From Cloeon dipterum (Eukaryota; Arthropoda; Insecta; Ephemeroptera; Baetidae): a DNA stretch of 64,000 bases. Each line of letters opens with the position of its first letter. Within the stretch, counting starts at the first letter, position 1. This document shows, piece by piece, positions 1-13,152 of the stretch. The notes beneath the pieces were generated by a model. That model made no database searches. It was not told the DNA's origin and was given only the letters and a program-made list of their open reading frames with translations. The stretch lies in the NCBI RefSeq assembly GCF_949628265.1, contig NC_088787.1, positions 25,286,501-25,350,500 of the forward strand. The letters run 5' to 3'. A program made the position numbers and the translations under genes.

Positions 1-474
1 GACAGGAATCTATAGATGGTAAAATTTAGTAACATTGTCGTACCAAGGTAGGGCACCAGGGGAAGAATAGGAATTTTTCATTTTGCGTGTGCGCAGCACA
101 GAGCAAGAAAAATATGAATATTTGTTTTAATTTTAAATTTTACACCTTTTACTCCACACTATTTTGAAACATTTCAACATTTGCATGGAAGACGTCAAGC
201 GAGCCGAGATTTCTCGGTAAATAGTTTCCACGTTTAGGGTTTTCCCAAAAAAATAAGAAAATTTTCTCGGGACCAGGGCCGAACCCGGGACAACATTTTC
301 GGGAAAGGTGAACTCGGGACAAAAAAGTTATCCCGATTGACGCTCTAGTAAAAAATGTAAAGCACATTATTGGCAAGGAGGGGCGTTTTTCTGATCCGGC
401 TCCCCACCTACTCGCGACTCGCTGCGAGTGCGAGACAAACGGCAGCACACAGACAGGCAGGAAAGTGCGGCAGA

Positions 475-680
475 TCAGTCCTGGCAGTGGAGTTGGTGAG
501 AGGCGTTATTTACTCCTCTCCTGTTCACCAAGCGCCTCGACAACTCTCTTTCTCACGTGTTTTTGTTGTGCTCGCATTTCGCTCCTCGGCGCTGGAATCT
601 GGATTACCCGGACGCCGTTGAGTTCTGCCCTTAGGCCAGCTTTTGCTGCAAATCGACTCATTCCGGTGGACACAAATACC
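475..680 (+). other. Possible 5' UTR exon
   Basis: A GC-rich island ends in a good donor (GTGAGT at 681-686) and contains an initiator-like TCAGT near 477. The next strong acceptor on this strand that leads into a coding exon is at 13130, so this could be a non-coding first exon of the RA-domain gene. This rests only on splice-signal quality and base composition. Transcript data would be needed to confirm it. Confidence 0.2.
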
Positions 681-2307
681 TGTGAGTGTTGTTTTATCGT
701 GCTTTTTAATTTTGCTCTTCGACCAAATGAATCAAATTTTCAGGACAGTATATCTAATTAAATTTTAACATCAGCGTCTTTAATTTTATTGCGACAAATG
801 AAAAGTACAAGAATTTATTTGTGCATTTTATTAGTTTTAACTTAATATTAATATTATAAATTTATGTAAATTTGATTTATTAGCAATTTATTTTGTTTTA
901 TCATTATTTTATGCAGGTGATGCGGGTTTAATTTTTGTCAAATTTGTTTTAATTTAATAAATATTATAGCTTTCATATCTCAGCATTATTCACTGCGGTA
1001 GATGAAAATCTTTTAGATACATATTATCTTGTTAAATCAATGTTGATATTTCAATGATAATATTTTTATAATAAAAGAAATTACGAAGAACTCGTCAATT
1101 AAGAATTTGTGATAATCCCATAATATTGTATTTAATATATCATTGATTAAGATTTTTTGAGAGAGGAAGTAGAGAAAATAATGAGAGTAACATCATGAGA
1201 TGATTTCGAGCCAAGTCATGCGCATGAATCACCTCTGTTCTGCTCTCATCCTCCATAACCATCGGGTAGATCTGACTGAATCGAACGTATGGACCACGCC
1301 GGATATAAGCGAGTCGAGCGTGAAATTGCCGCTCATTGTGCTTTTGTTCTGTGAATCATGTTGTGCGTTATGATTGGGAATAGAAAGCAGGAAAGCTGCA
1401 TAATCAGTGTATTATATTAAGCACATAAAGCCCGAGAAAAGTCAAATTACCAATTTTATTCCTTTTTTCTTTACAGGAAAGCCAAATAAGTTCCTCTTCC
1501 TTAAAATGATTTAAAAATATAGCCAAACATATTAGGCAATGTTTCTCATATCCTATTAAAATCTTCATGGATTGTTTTTAATCGGAATAAATTATTTTGA
1601 ATTAATATTGGATAAAATAGTTGTTTTAAAATAATTTTTCTTTTTTAAATTATAATTAGAGGTCATTCGCAAGGCCCTTATCTTTCTAAACCATTTCGCC
1701 AATTTACCCAGCATAATTCGTTATTATGATTTCGTCTGGCATAATTATTACCTTTTTATCTTGCACAATTACAATAAAAAGGTTTTAACCCTGCAGCAAT
1801 GGTCCGAAAGGAAAAATTAATTGGTGCGGGCCCTGGAATTTCAACAATGGCTGAGTGCGCTCGTGACAAGGCGAAAATAATTATCGCCCGATTGTGTAAA
1901 TAGCTTTACGTGCCTTTGCCAAGCGGAGCCGGCATGAATCGAGGAAAGTGTCTAGTCAATCCTGATAATTTATTTACCTTGATCGCTCGTCTTAATAATC
2001 GTGATCAGCCGTCGCACGGGCCGCAGCCGGGTTTTTCATTCGCGCAACAACAACTTAACTTTATATAGTGGACGACGCGTGCCTTTGTAATGACGTCAAT
2101 TTTACGAGACGAAAGAAGTGTTAAACGCATGCAAGGTCTCAATTGACTTCTCAGTCCTTTTTACAACTATTGATGGCAAGTGGTGTGTGATTTAAAAAGA
2201 CAAATGTTTGATGAATTGATCAGTTGGTTTAAAAATTAATAAAAACAAATTTTTAAAAACGCCCGATGTGGCCATCTTTTTGCCTTCACACACCAAAATA
2301 TTTTCTT

Positions 2308-2500
2308 GAAACGCCAGACATTTGTCCATAAAGACGCTGGAAAGGTACGAAAAAAAAACAAATCGTTAATACAGCAATTTAAATGGCGAATCGGCGCCAG
2401 TGCGCCTTCCAGCCCGGTAAGCTAATTGAGCATTTCGATTCACTTAAAAATTAAATTAACTATCTCTGACATTGGGCAGTCAGTATAGATCCCTGAAATA
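2308..2500 (-). repeat. Dispersed SINE-like repeat, degraded copy 1
   Basis: This block lines up with 24902-25090 in the same orientation. Shared words include the segment around GACATTTGTCC, GCTGGAAAGGT, TCGGCGCC, GTGCGCC, CCAGCCCG and TCTCTGACATTGGG. Its left part and T-tract are missing or too decayed to see. Orientation is given as minus because the better copy at 24.7 kb has its A-tail on the minus strand. Confidence 0.6.
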
Positions 2501-5500
2501 TGCTTTGACACTCCTAAGAATACCTTAACAATATACGATCCAATGGGCTGATGAAAAGAAAAATTCATATTTTTCGGTTCGTACCAGTTTCCAGTGCATG
2601 CTTGAAATTTTCATAAATTTTATAATTCTTGTAGAAATTATACCGTATTGATTTCTTTGCTTATGAATGCCTTCCCTAGTAAGTGCGAGTAATTTAGAAT
2701 TTTCATTTTTATTAAAAAAATGTAATAGGGTTTTTAGTGCATTTTATATTTTTCTAGAATTTCTTCATAATTTGTTATTTCGGTCAACAACAAATTTGAC
2801 AACCATTCATTCTCATAACCAAACAGAAAAATTCTGTGTCCCTTATATTCGGCTGCTTATATTTAAAATATAGCAGGAAAACTGGTTTCCAAACTCTCCA
2901 TTCCTCTTAAATTCCCAAAGCAGAGGATCAAAACGAGAAAGAAAGTTACAATGTTAATTTTATAGCTGGGGAGTGTGATGTTCTGTATAAATAACTTCAA
3001 AAAAGAAGAAGCGCGACCAGCTGCTTTTTAACAAAGTGCAAAACGTTTTTACAACAAGCGCAGCAGGCTGATTGTTTTATTATCGCGAGGAATGCGCTCG
3101 ACAAGAGAGAGCATGCATATCCTCTCGACTGTATAGTATTATGCTGTGTGGGATTAAAATAAATTGAACTAGCTACGAAGATTTCCATTATGCTTTTTCA
3201 TGAGTCGCCGCCGACTCTCCCAAGTCTAATCAAAAGCGAAATTATAGGGTTTAACAAAAAAGAAACAATCGCCAGCAGCTCCTGCGCTTCGACTTTCACT
3301 GCTGAAAGCGCGCGTTACGAGACTAATTCGAAACTGCAGCGTGTAATATTTTCGCATCTCATTGGTTCTGCTCTCAGCTATTCGGAGAAACGACAGCGCA
3401 ATTTCATAGCAACATTTCCTTAAGTAATAAACCGTACATTATTGCGTACAGCTGTAATTACTGTCTCGTCGTTGGCATAAAAATGCGGAATTAAAACTCG
3501 AATAATCCTGAAAAATGAGTCACTTCAGCAGAAATGAGGAAAATCCACAAAATTTACCGAGCGTTGAAAAATGCTGCTTAGCAACTATATCCTCACATTC
3601 TAATTTTAGCCTTCACGTTTTTTCAAAAGAATGGATTACAATTAAGAAACAAAAATAAACGAGCGTGCGTATGCGTGTTGTTTGTTGTTCACAAAAGGAC
3701 CGGCCTGGCCTGACCCCAAAGCTGCTGCGACGACAAGGAAGCATTTGGACCAAGTTCAAATGCCTTTGCGGGGGTGTTCCAAAGATAAACGGCACAATTG
3801 TGTTCTCATATAGAAGAGAGAAGTCATTTGCATACGAAGGGAGAGTGGCCTTGTGTGTCTGCGTTTCGTTCTGCGAAAGCATCGGGAAAGGGACCTCCCT
3901 CGCACTGGCGACGCAGCACCAGCAGCCAGGATTGACGGGGAATAATAATCCAATGCTCCTCGCTAGTGTGTGTTTGCCATACAGAATTGCTAATCGTCTG
4001 CATCCAGACGCTGCGCGTCCCAAATAATGCTCTCTCAAACAAACGGCGCTCCGTCCCTCGCGGCCCACGCCCGCACGCCACTTCTCGTGTCGAAATCGGG
4101 CTTGACATTATTATTTATTTGTTCTTGCTCGTAATTAGAGAATTGGAGTCTCGAAATTGGTGGTCCTTGTTAACAGCATCAGTCGTATTTGTACGATTTA
4201 CGACAGGAAACTGAAGCAACTTTTTCTCCTTAATTTTTAATGAAAAAATTGTCAATTTTACTACGTATAGCGGAAAACATAAATCAGAACAAAGGGCTGA
4301 GGTCTTTTACTAAAACTAGCTCTAGATCATTTATTGAAGGGAGCTACACTTCATTATATAAAATTATCAAATTCCAATGTGCGCAGTCACGTTTGTATAA
4401 TGTTATAGCGGAGCAAACGAAATTGGTTATTTTGTCATCAAATCACATTTTCCAATTAGGACAAAACAGCAGCACTGACGGCATTGTGTTTAGCTGTGCT
4501 GTAATCGATTTACTCGATTTCAATCACGGCAAAGCCGCCGCTGCTAACTAGATTTCACTTTTCAATCACCCTGTAATGCCCGCGGCTTTGTTGCAAAGTC
4601 AATTGGAATTATTGCTTAACAATATAATTACCATATAAGAAATAAAAATTTGTTTGATTCGCGTAACAATATAGTTGGAGAGCAAAGCACCAGTTTTCGC
4701 ATCGCGTTAGCAACGCCATTTAAACTGGTGCCCGTGGCGGAATGTGCCCGTGTGGAATGTTTGACCAAATTAGGCGCGCGCGAGTAAGTGCGTAAACTAC
4801 GTTTTTTCAGCGTGGGCGTCTCGGCAAACGAGTGGACTAACCCTTCCTCCTCCCGCCGAGAGATTGAATTCGCTGCTGCGTCGACAGCACAATGGAGTAA
4901 AATGGACATGACCTTTTCCCCGCTCGTCTTTTGTTTTGGGCGTTCTATGGGAACAGAATCTCAGGTGGAGTGAGCATCTTCCGCGCTCCGCCCAACAACA
5001 ACGATCAGGCGTCAGTGGTCCGACTACATTTAAAAATCGCCTCATGCCCGCTTCCTTTGCATCCTCCGACACTATCAGATGGGAAAATAATTTTAATTGG
5101 ACAGATATTTCGTGTCGCCCTTGTTGATTAGGAAAGAACATTTATCATGCACACAGTGTCCACTGATACATTTTAGAATTTCATTGAAAAAATATAGAAA
5201 AAAAATCAATGTTTTTTTTCTGCACTAGAACTGAAAGCGATGTATTATTAATTCCCTATCGATTTTCGTTCAAGAAGCAACATTCCAGCAGTATTTCCTT
5301 TTGTTAGATCGTGTCTATTGATGAATCAAGTGTTAATAGAAATGAATCGAACTCCGTTTTATGGCATCTCTCGCCCGGGCAAACAGCAGCGTTAGTCGCA
5401 CCGCTCGTTAATCTCCATATAATACGGCTGCAGACACGAGGCAGGGGGTATTTAAAACCACACCCTTCCGACGCGGCCGGAATTTTTACCTGCGGTCGCC

Positions 5501-7890
5501 GTTGGGTGGAAAAATATCAGGGGTAAAAATATCGGATCAGTGAGAGGCATTGATACCCAGCAGCGTCGGGATTCTTGTGGTTTTGCAGGCACAACACAAA
5601 ACACCGAGGGGTTTAGCTGCACACGCCTGCAACCGGAGAGAAAGCTTCAGAAATCAATATTGCACTTAGCGATCGGATTTCAAAATACTTTTGTAGGATT
5701 TTGCATTGAACGTAAAAGCATTTCCCGGAAATACACGGTAATTCATATAAACCACTTTTTTCTAAGTAAGCCACTCCAGTTGGTAGTTCAAGAATTTTTT
5801 ATGGTGATATATGGTTTGTTTAGGCTATTTAAAACCCGAAAATTAATAACTAATTGATTTGGTTATTTTGTGCGATAATTTTCGAAATTCATTCGCGGTC
5901 GAAACCCCTTCGCCTGCTTCAGCAATCTACGGGAGGTGATAAGTCCAACGGTGTGTAATTTTTGTAAATCTGAAGCCGAGATTTGGTTAAAAAACGGGAT
6001 TTTCTCTCGGATGCCGTCGTAAGAAAAAAACACCATGTGTTGTCAACTTAATCTCGTGTTCTAAGAATAAAAAATACAAAAACCGCATACCGTTAAACTT
6101 GTCTTCATGTCACATAATGAATTAAAGTGGTTTCGGGGTGTTCTACGAACAACATGAAAGAACTAACGTCATACTCAAAAACCCGAAATTTCGCCCCTTG
6201 AATGTCCGTATAACCCGCTAAAAAAGGATATGCTAAGTTTTTCCGATGGAATTTGTGGTTAAATAGGACCCAAAGAAAATTCATCAAAACCGCCGGACCC
6301 AAAGACAACTTTCTTCTACTTTGGAAATAGTGAGAATGGCTCTTTATCAACATTTTTTAACTTTTGATATAGCTTCTATAAAGTAGCCTGACGTGCAGTT
6401 GAATTAAATAGTTCATTAACACAAAAACAAAATTTTCGCCTTGCCGAGCGTGTGGGAAACATTTTAATGCGATCAAAAGCTTTACATATTCACAGCTGCA
6501 GGGAGTGCAAGGCGAAGAATTTGGCACATGCGACGCCTCTGTCTCTTTTTACAATGCCTTTCTGCATTACGTCCTTATTCCACGCGAGTCTTTACGGCTT
6601 TTGTTTGCGGCGCCGATTGCATTATTTAGGTGGCTGAGCCGACGACGTGGAAAATGGCCTTGCTCGAAGGCAGCGGTGCTATTAATATTTATCTCTATAG
6701 GCGCGTATATACTATTACAAAACTCCACCCTCGCCGCGGCCGTTGTTTCCGCTACAAATCCATCGTAGCCGCTCGACGTGCCGAGAATTTCATCGGAGAT
6801 TCCGCGCCCCAGGGTTTTTCACACCGTTTCATTGCTATGCATCTGCTGTATCATTTTCGACTTTTCGCCATCTGACGAGATGACCGCAACGCGCACACAC
6901 ATAGCAGCAGCGAGAAACCCAATCCTCTCCGATCTTTTTTACAACGAACTGCTCTCGCCGGTCAAGCTGGATGAAAATCGACACCAAAACAGTCGTGTGT
7001 AATTACATTTCGCAGACGCGATTCCGCTGATCCCGCCGACTGGCTCTGTTTCTGTGTGGTGCTTTGCATGCTCGATCGGCCCAACTGACGTCATTTTCAG
7101 TGCGCGGGTGTGGGACCGCAGAGATAAAAAACCTTTCCAGAACGTGGACGAGGGTGTGTGCGAGTTCGCAGGCATTTCTGTCTCATTATGAGCACATTTG
7201 CACCTACGCACGTTTTTCCTTATTCTTCGCGGTGTCGCACGCGCGTCCGCGAGGAATTCTCACTGCTGATTCCGCCCATATGCCCACGGGATGCGATACA
7301 TAACATTCAATTTGTTTGGACACGCGTTTCAGAAGTGCCCGTCGTTAGCTTGATTGTTTATTTTTATATCTCTAAACTCGCATGTTATTTATAACTATAT
7401 CGAAAGGTCTAAGATGTTTAGAAGAGCGAGTATTTTTTTCAGACAAAAGCCTATATTTATTATAGAAGCATCAAATTATAACGTTGTTTAGTTCATTGGC
7501 TTAAGATTAAATCAGACACGTAATTATTCGAAAAGAGAATAATTTATTTTAAATTGTTTATTACTCTATTCCTTCCACTATCTCCCCTACACACAAGCGC
7601 TATCAAAATTTGAATTGTATAAGTTTCGCGCGAACCAATGTATTGTGAATTTTCGCTGTGAGAGTGCACCTTCGCCTATTTGTAATAGACGAGCCTATTT
7701 CCTGAGCAGGCACTAAGTGGGGGGCGAGTGCATATGTATTCGCTTGCAAGTAAATTTGTCAGAAGCCCAAACACCTTAACTGGCGAAGCACACATCGTGT
7801 AGATGGTGTGCATTCAGCCAACTTGCGACTTCTATTCCATTATTGAAATTTTTGGCTGACTACAAATTGTTGCGTTGCGAAGGGATGCCA

Positions 7891-8265
7891 TCTAATGGCC
7901 AAATGCCATTGATCAAAATTTTAGTTGAAAAGTAAGGAATGCCAGCTTATTTATTTAAATTCTAACCTTAAATAAGCAAAAGGTACGCAACTGAATTCTT
8001 ATCCAGGATTTAAATCAAATTAAGTTCAAGGGTTCGCTGCGGCCATCCGATTCGTAAATCTAATTCACCCGGAAATTTGAATTTCGTGTCAATTAGATTT
8101 ACGAATCGGATGGCCGCAGCGAACCCTTGAACTTAATTTGATTTAAATCCTGGATAAGAATTCAGTTGCGAACCTTTTGCTTATTTAAGGTTAGAATTTA
8201 AATAAATAAGCTGACATTCCTTACTTTTCAACTAAAATTTTGATCAATGGCATTTGGCCATTAGA
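7891..8265. repeat. Near-perfect 175-bp inverted repeat (foldback element)
   Basis: Arm 7891-8065 and the reverse complement of arm 8091-8265 have the same length and differ at only two positions by my reading (GCCAG versus GTCAG, and GGTACGC versus GGTTCGC). The spacer is 25 nt (8066-8090). As RNA it would form a 175-bp hairpin. Flanks show no convincing target-site duplication and no open reading frame of note. Possible origins are a MITE or foldback transposon, a hairpin-RNA locus, a very recent inverted duplication, or an assembly artefact. The sequence alone cannot choose between them. Confidence 0.9.
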
Positions 8266-11200
8266 AAATAATGAACACAATTCAAGCGATTTTTAACCAT
8301 TAAAAAGGTGTTGATCAAATTTAAAGCACACGAGGGAGATAAGCAAAAAATGCGAAACCAGAGTTATAGGGAAACGGCTTCAACGGACAAGTGATGGAAA
8401 CCGGGATTGGCCAGTATACATTAAGAGATGCCATCACAAAACATGCCACTAAGATGCGTCAGTTATTGAAGTGCGTCTTCAGTTAAAACAATATTAAAAA
8501 TGATCGGGAAATTCGAGTCACGCGCGCGGCTCCGAAAAAAGAGTGTGTCACTTTCTCAACGTGAAACAGGATCTGCAGGTTGACAATAATACACAGGAAT
8601 GCGTTTTGCTCACAGGCGGCCTGGTGTTATGCAAAAGTCAGTCGGCGATAAAATCACAGTGCTCGTTACATCAGTAGCTGGCGTTATCCGTCTCGCGGCC
8701 GAGCCGACCTCGCCGCCAGCCAAACGCGCTCGGTCAAAAAACACCTCTCTATCGCCAGCTAAGACGTCACTCGCGGATTCCCGACAAGGGGATATACTTG
8801 GAACAGGCTCGTGCCAAGAATAGTGTTTTCCTGCTCGACGGCCTTGCCTTAATGGGACAAAATTTCGCAAACTCGGTTGACAATATTACGGAAATTTCGT
8901 CTTAATTAGTTCTTAATATGGGCTTCCTTTTTTATCAAGCTTGCGGGGTTGCAATTGCAATTTATTACTACCCGGTTTCTACTAAAAGCAATAAATTTTT
9001 CATATATATTCGTATCAAACAATTCAAAATAATTAAAATGAAATCCACTCTTTCAAATTTTATTTCCACATTAAAACGATTTTTATCGGAGGTCTGTAAT
9101 TTTTGATTAAAAAATAACGAAATAGGGAAAAAGAAATCAAACAATCGCATGGAAACCCATGGCGTATCAAGTGAAATATAGGTTATGCATTTTTATTTAT
9201 TTTTAATTAAATTATTTATCAAAAAGACACGCTGCAATTAAAATTGTATCTTATTCGCAGCGCTAAATTAATTTTAATTTTTGAGCAATTAGTATGTTAA
9301 CACAGATCCCCGAGTTTCCGTGACCCTCAAATTCTGGGCCAACGTTACTCGACGCACTTTCGGCTGCTCATTGCCTGGGAAACTTCCGCAACTTTGTTGA
9401 CTGCGGAATTATAAAACTGAGGCCGCGTCGATTATTCCTCATTAGCGTGGGAGTTTTTTTCTGCGCACATTTCTAATGGAATGTATAATGTGTGACAACA
9501 CATATCTACGCACACAATTGCACAATGGTCGCGAGGAAGTGAGTTAAACGCTACTTCTTCGCCCTGAAGAGCGATCGAATGGGAATTATGCGCCACAGCT
9601 GACGGCAGGCTCATAAATTAACCATAAATGAATACGAGAGCCGTCACTGTGAAAGCACCGAATTGCTTCCAGACCGCGGCAGTACAATGAGTGAGTACAT
9701 AAATCTGTAAATTTATTTGCTTTCATTTATCCTCGGGCTTTCGAAATGAAAATCTCACTGTCATCGTGAATATTTTAAACTCACGGCAGAGTCATGCTGG
9801 TGCAAAAAAACGGGAACTTGTTCGATCTTACCGCAGGGCACCCAGACAGAGTACTTTTTTTTATTAAATTTAAAGGGCGCATTCATGAATAACCGCACCG
9901 AGCAAGCATTCCTTTCGCTCGTTTTTCGGCCTGGGGCGGCGGACGGAGAGACAAAAAAGTGGTCATGGAAGTTCCAACCATGCGTGTCGACCGGTTTCCG
10001 GTTCGCTTTAGCTTTTCCACCGCGGCCGGCCAGAGATTACACACTCTCGCGCTCGAGTATTTCGATCGAGGGGGCGAAAAAAGTCATTCATTCCTTTTCA
10101 TTGAAGAGCCCGAATGCTTTAATGAGAGCGCAGATGAAAGGCGGGAGGTTTTAAAAGGAAAAATGCCGCCGTGCAATGCGCACTCATGCTTGACTTATTT
10201 GTGATGCTGGAGTGCAGGACCATTATGGTCGCGTCTATTGCAAATAAACTTGATTTCACGGCAACGCGGAGCTCGGGACGAAACATTTTTTGCCAGGAAA
10301 ATGCACAATGGCAGTGATACTCGACTTCATCATTATTGTTGTTTCTTTGTGATCATAAATAGAGTTGTGAAATTTCAACGTTTGAGCTGTTTGAGGGAAT
10401 GATTTGGATCTGTATACGCCATTCATAAAACCAATAGGTTGAAGTTTCAATTTTACCCGCTAAGGATTATGAGAAATTAAGACCAGTACGCGCAGCTTTA
10501 AAAATGTTAGATTGGAAAATCAATCTCTGGAATCATAAATTCTGGTTCAAAGATTATGTGTTAAGAGAAAGGAAAATCAGTTCTGGGTCAATTCTTTGCA
10601 CAAATTTTTAAATTTTCGGTAAAGTACAAAAATGGAAAATTATTTCTGATTCCATTAGAGATTTATTTTCGATTGCTTTGTCTATAACTATAAGTCGAAA
10701 ATAATAATATAAATGTACTATTTAGTGGGTAAAATTCTTTCAGCATTATTGCTACAATATTCCTGGAAAAAATCTTTGTAATTTAAGTGAGCTCCATGCA
10801 GTGAGCTGCCAGTGTTGCTGAACTTAATACAACCATCATTGAAATATTGTTCAAATCCTTCTAAGGAACACTTTACATTGTGAAAACCACTGCAGTGAAG
10901 GGTAACAGCATCGTGGAGGGTCGTAGCAAAATCTTCCCATGGGAATATGCTTGGAATGAAAAGGGGTGACCAATTTTTTCACGCCACGTCTATAATTTGG
11001 TTTTTACTATCCCGTTTTCTTTTCTCACCGTGGTTGTCTGTATTTTAAAGCATATATTCGCGCTGCAATGTTGGTCTTGTTACTCTTGGAACCTGTTGCG
11101 AGGAGCTGCTGACGGGCCTTACGCATCCATACCGGAGCTCCGGTTTCAGCCGCAGCAGCCGCAACATCCTCCGTTCGACGGGAGGATGCCTGCATCTGGC

Positions 11201-11660
11201 CCTGGTGCGCTGTTGATATGTTGACGCGCCCCGAGAATCCTCGAAACGTACCACCCCGGTGCTGTGCTGTTGCGCCCGATGTGTTTTTAATAACGACACG
11301 ACATGAGAGGGCCGCGGCTCGCATGGGGAGAGGGCCAACTTCCGTTTTTCGAGTGGCGAGAATTGAAAAAATATGGTGCCAGCTCTCCTGGACCAAAACG
11401 GATTCAATAAAGCGTAATTAACCAAGTGCTGCGCGTTCTCAAGCGTATACACGTTTGTTTCAACCAACTGCAGGCTGGAAATAAAACGCTTCAGCGTGAA
11501 TTTGACTCCTTAAGCTCGACCCTGTTTCGCTTGAATTGCACTTTTCATTTTCCTTTTCTCGATTTAGCTCGCCTCAAAGCGTATAGAAAATAGAACTGAA
11601 AATTCGTACCTAGTTCATACAAACCAAAAGGTTTGATCAAAAGAAATATCGAGACTGAGT

Positions 11661-11675
11661 TTGTGTGTGTGTGTA
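11661..11675. repeat. TG dinucleotide microsatellite
   Basis: A short run of TG repeats. A second run of the same unit lies at 12071-12088. Confidence 0.8.
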
Positions 11676-13152
11676 AAAATTAATGTGACGAGGAAACATG
11701 TTCCATTTTTCACGCCTTTCATGAAATTTTTGTGCATTAAGGCTGGCAAGGAGGCATGAATTTCCTGTTTTGATATCCCCCGCTCAGGGGGCACCGACTT
11801 TCGATTAGCCCATATCCTTCCTGTCGCTTCCTCAGCACCTGCCAGGTATACACAATCAGGAGGAATCCATATGGCGAGCGCCGTGTGGTTTAAAGGGCCT
11901 GTTTTGTGTGTTGTTGTGCTTTTGCAGGTATGGGTGCACGCGACGCGAGGCGTGGGAGTGTTTAAAGGGAAGCAGGTGTGCCCCGTCCGTCGGCGGCCCT
12001 CTCCGCTCGCTCTTTGCCCGGATCCTATTTTTTGTATGTACATGCCCGCGCGCGCGACACCCAGGTGCTTTTGTGTGTGTGTGTGTGTCGCTCAATTGCT
12101 CGCACTTCCTCCGCTTTGGGCACCAATACGGCTGCACCCATTCATCCAAGAGGCTCTAAACGGTGCACGATTTTCGCACACCCGAAACTTTGCGGCCTCC
12201 TATCAACAAAAATTGTATATAAACACAAACGGTAATAATTTTTAGTTTCTGTTTTGTGCAAATTATTTTATCCGTCCACTTAAATGCTTCAAAACTGGTT
12301 TTACTCGATCGTGCTTTGTAATATAATGATTTTAAAGTAGGGCTGTGAATCTTACAGGATGGGATATTTTTCGGATCCTCTGCATTTTAAAAGAAATGAT
12401 TACCCAAGGAAAGTCATGCAAAATTAATGTTGCGTCCTCCTTAAAGTAGAGCTTTATACGGGCTAACAAATTAGAACATTTTGCATTGTTGACTATAGCA
12501 GGTTTAGCAGTTCATTTGAGTATATTTTTGTTGAATTTAGCAACAATTCATCTCTAAGATATGCAAAAGCAAAATCAGGACCGAGTAACCAAATGTTAAA
12601 CTTCAGATTTTGCAAAATTTCTCGATAGATTTAACGGTTTATCAAGGTTTTTTCGCTTGATTTCGATTCCTCTCGTAGCAATCTGTATCCAACGGTGTAT
12701 ACGATTCATGCGGTAAATTTTCCTTCTGGCGTAACGAATCCTGATTTTCAATATGGACACAGTGCAAACTTAGGAGCTGATTTTGTTGCAAATTTAAACA
12801 GAAACCTGGGAAAATTTTGGCTCTTCCAATTTTTAGAGAGTTTATAGTTGGTTTGGTGGAAAAAGTGTTTTTTATTATTGATAAAACCTACAGCAAAGCG
12901 CAATATTTTGGAAACAATGTCATAAAAAATAAATTATTTACAAAATATTTTTACAAAAACGTAAAAAGTAGACAAATTAACTTTTAAAACACGCAAATTT
13001 TTTGTAAATTTTATTCTTTCGCAATCTTGAATCTCCTCTGCCTGAAAATTTGTGCTCAAGCTCCAATTTACGCCGCAAATGCGTGCCAAAGTGAATGCAC
13101 TGACAGAGTGTTCTGCTTTTGTGTTTTCAGGTGGTGCTGGTTTTTAGCGAGG

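Larger units (their letters stand above)
1..13130. other. Gene-poor upstream region
   Basis: No reading frame here is convincing as a coding exon. The longer ones (for example 3613-4068 minus, 11045-11467 minus, 11871-12245 plus) sit in GC-rich islands where stop codons are rare, are open on several frames at once, and match no family I recognise. GC-rich islands (about 370-680, 3660-4100, 5340-5660, 6500-7300, 9880-10150, 11060-11400, 11870-12150) alternate with AT-rich DNA, which is common for regulatory DNA around a long first intron. The stretch may be partly the 5' UTR intron of the RA-domain gene that follows. It also holds a repeat copy at 2308-2500, the foldback at 7891-8265, TG microsatellites near 11661-11675 and 12071-12088, and CRE-type TGACGTCA sites at 2091 and 7085. 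Confidence 0.6.

Noticed and set aside
1300..1340. A TATA-like ATATAAG followed about 30 bp later by an initiator-like site
   Set aside because: There is no downstream coding exon or donor that fits, and such words are frequent in AT-rich DNA.
3613..4108. Overlapping open frames on both strands (up to 151 codons)
   Set aside because: Several frames are open at once in a GC-rich island, there are no splice sites of note, and the predicted proteins are Cys/Arg-rich without recognisable domains.
11045..11467. A 140-codon minus-strand frame, and a plus-strand stretch near 11097-11223 that looks coding by composition
   Set aside because: The plus stretch lacks a convincing acceptor and ends in TGA. 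The minus frame has no domain. Chance openness in a GC-rich island is the simpler explanation, although an unannotated exon is not excluded.
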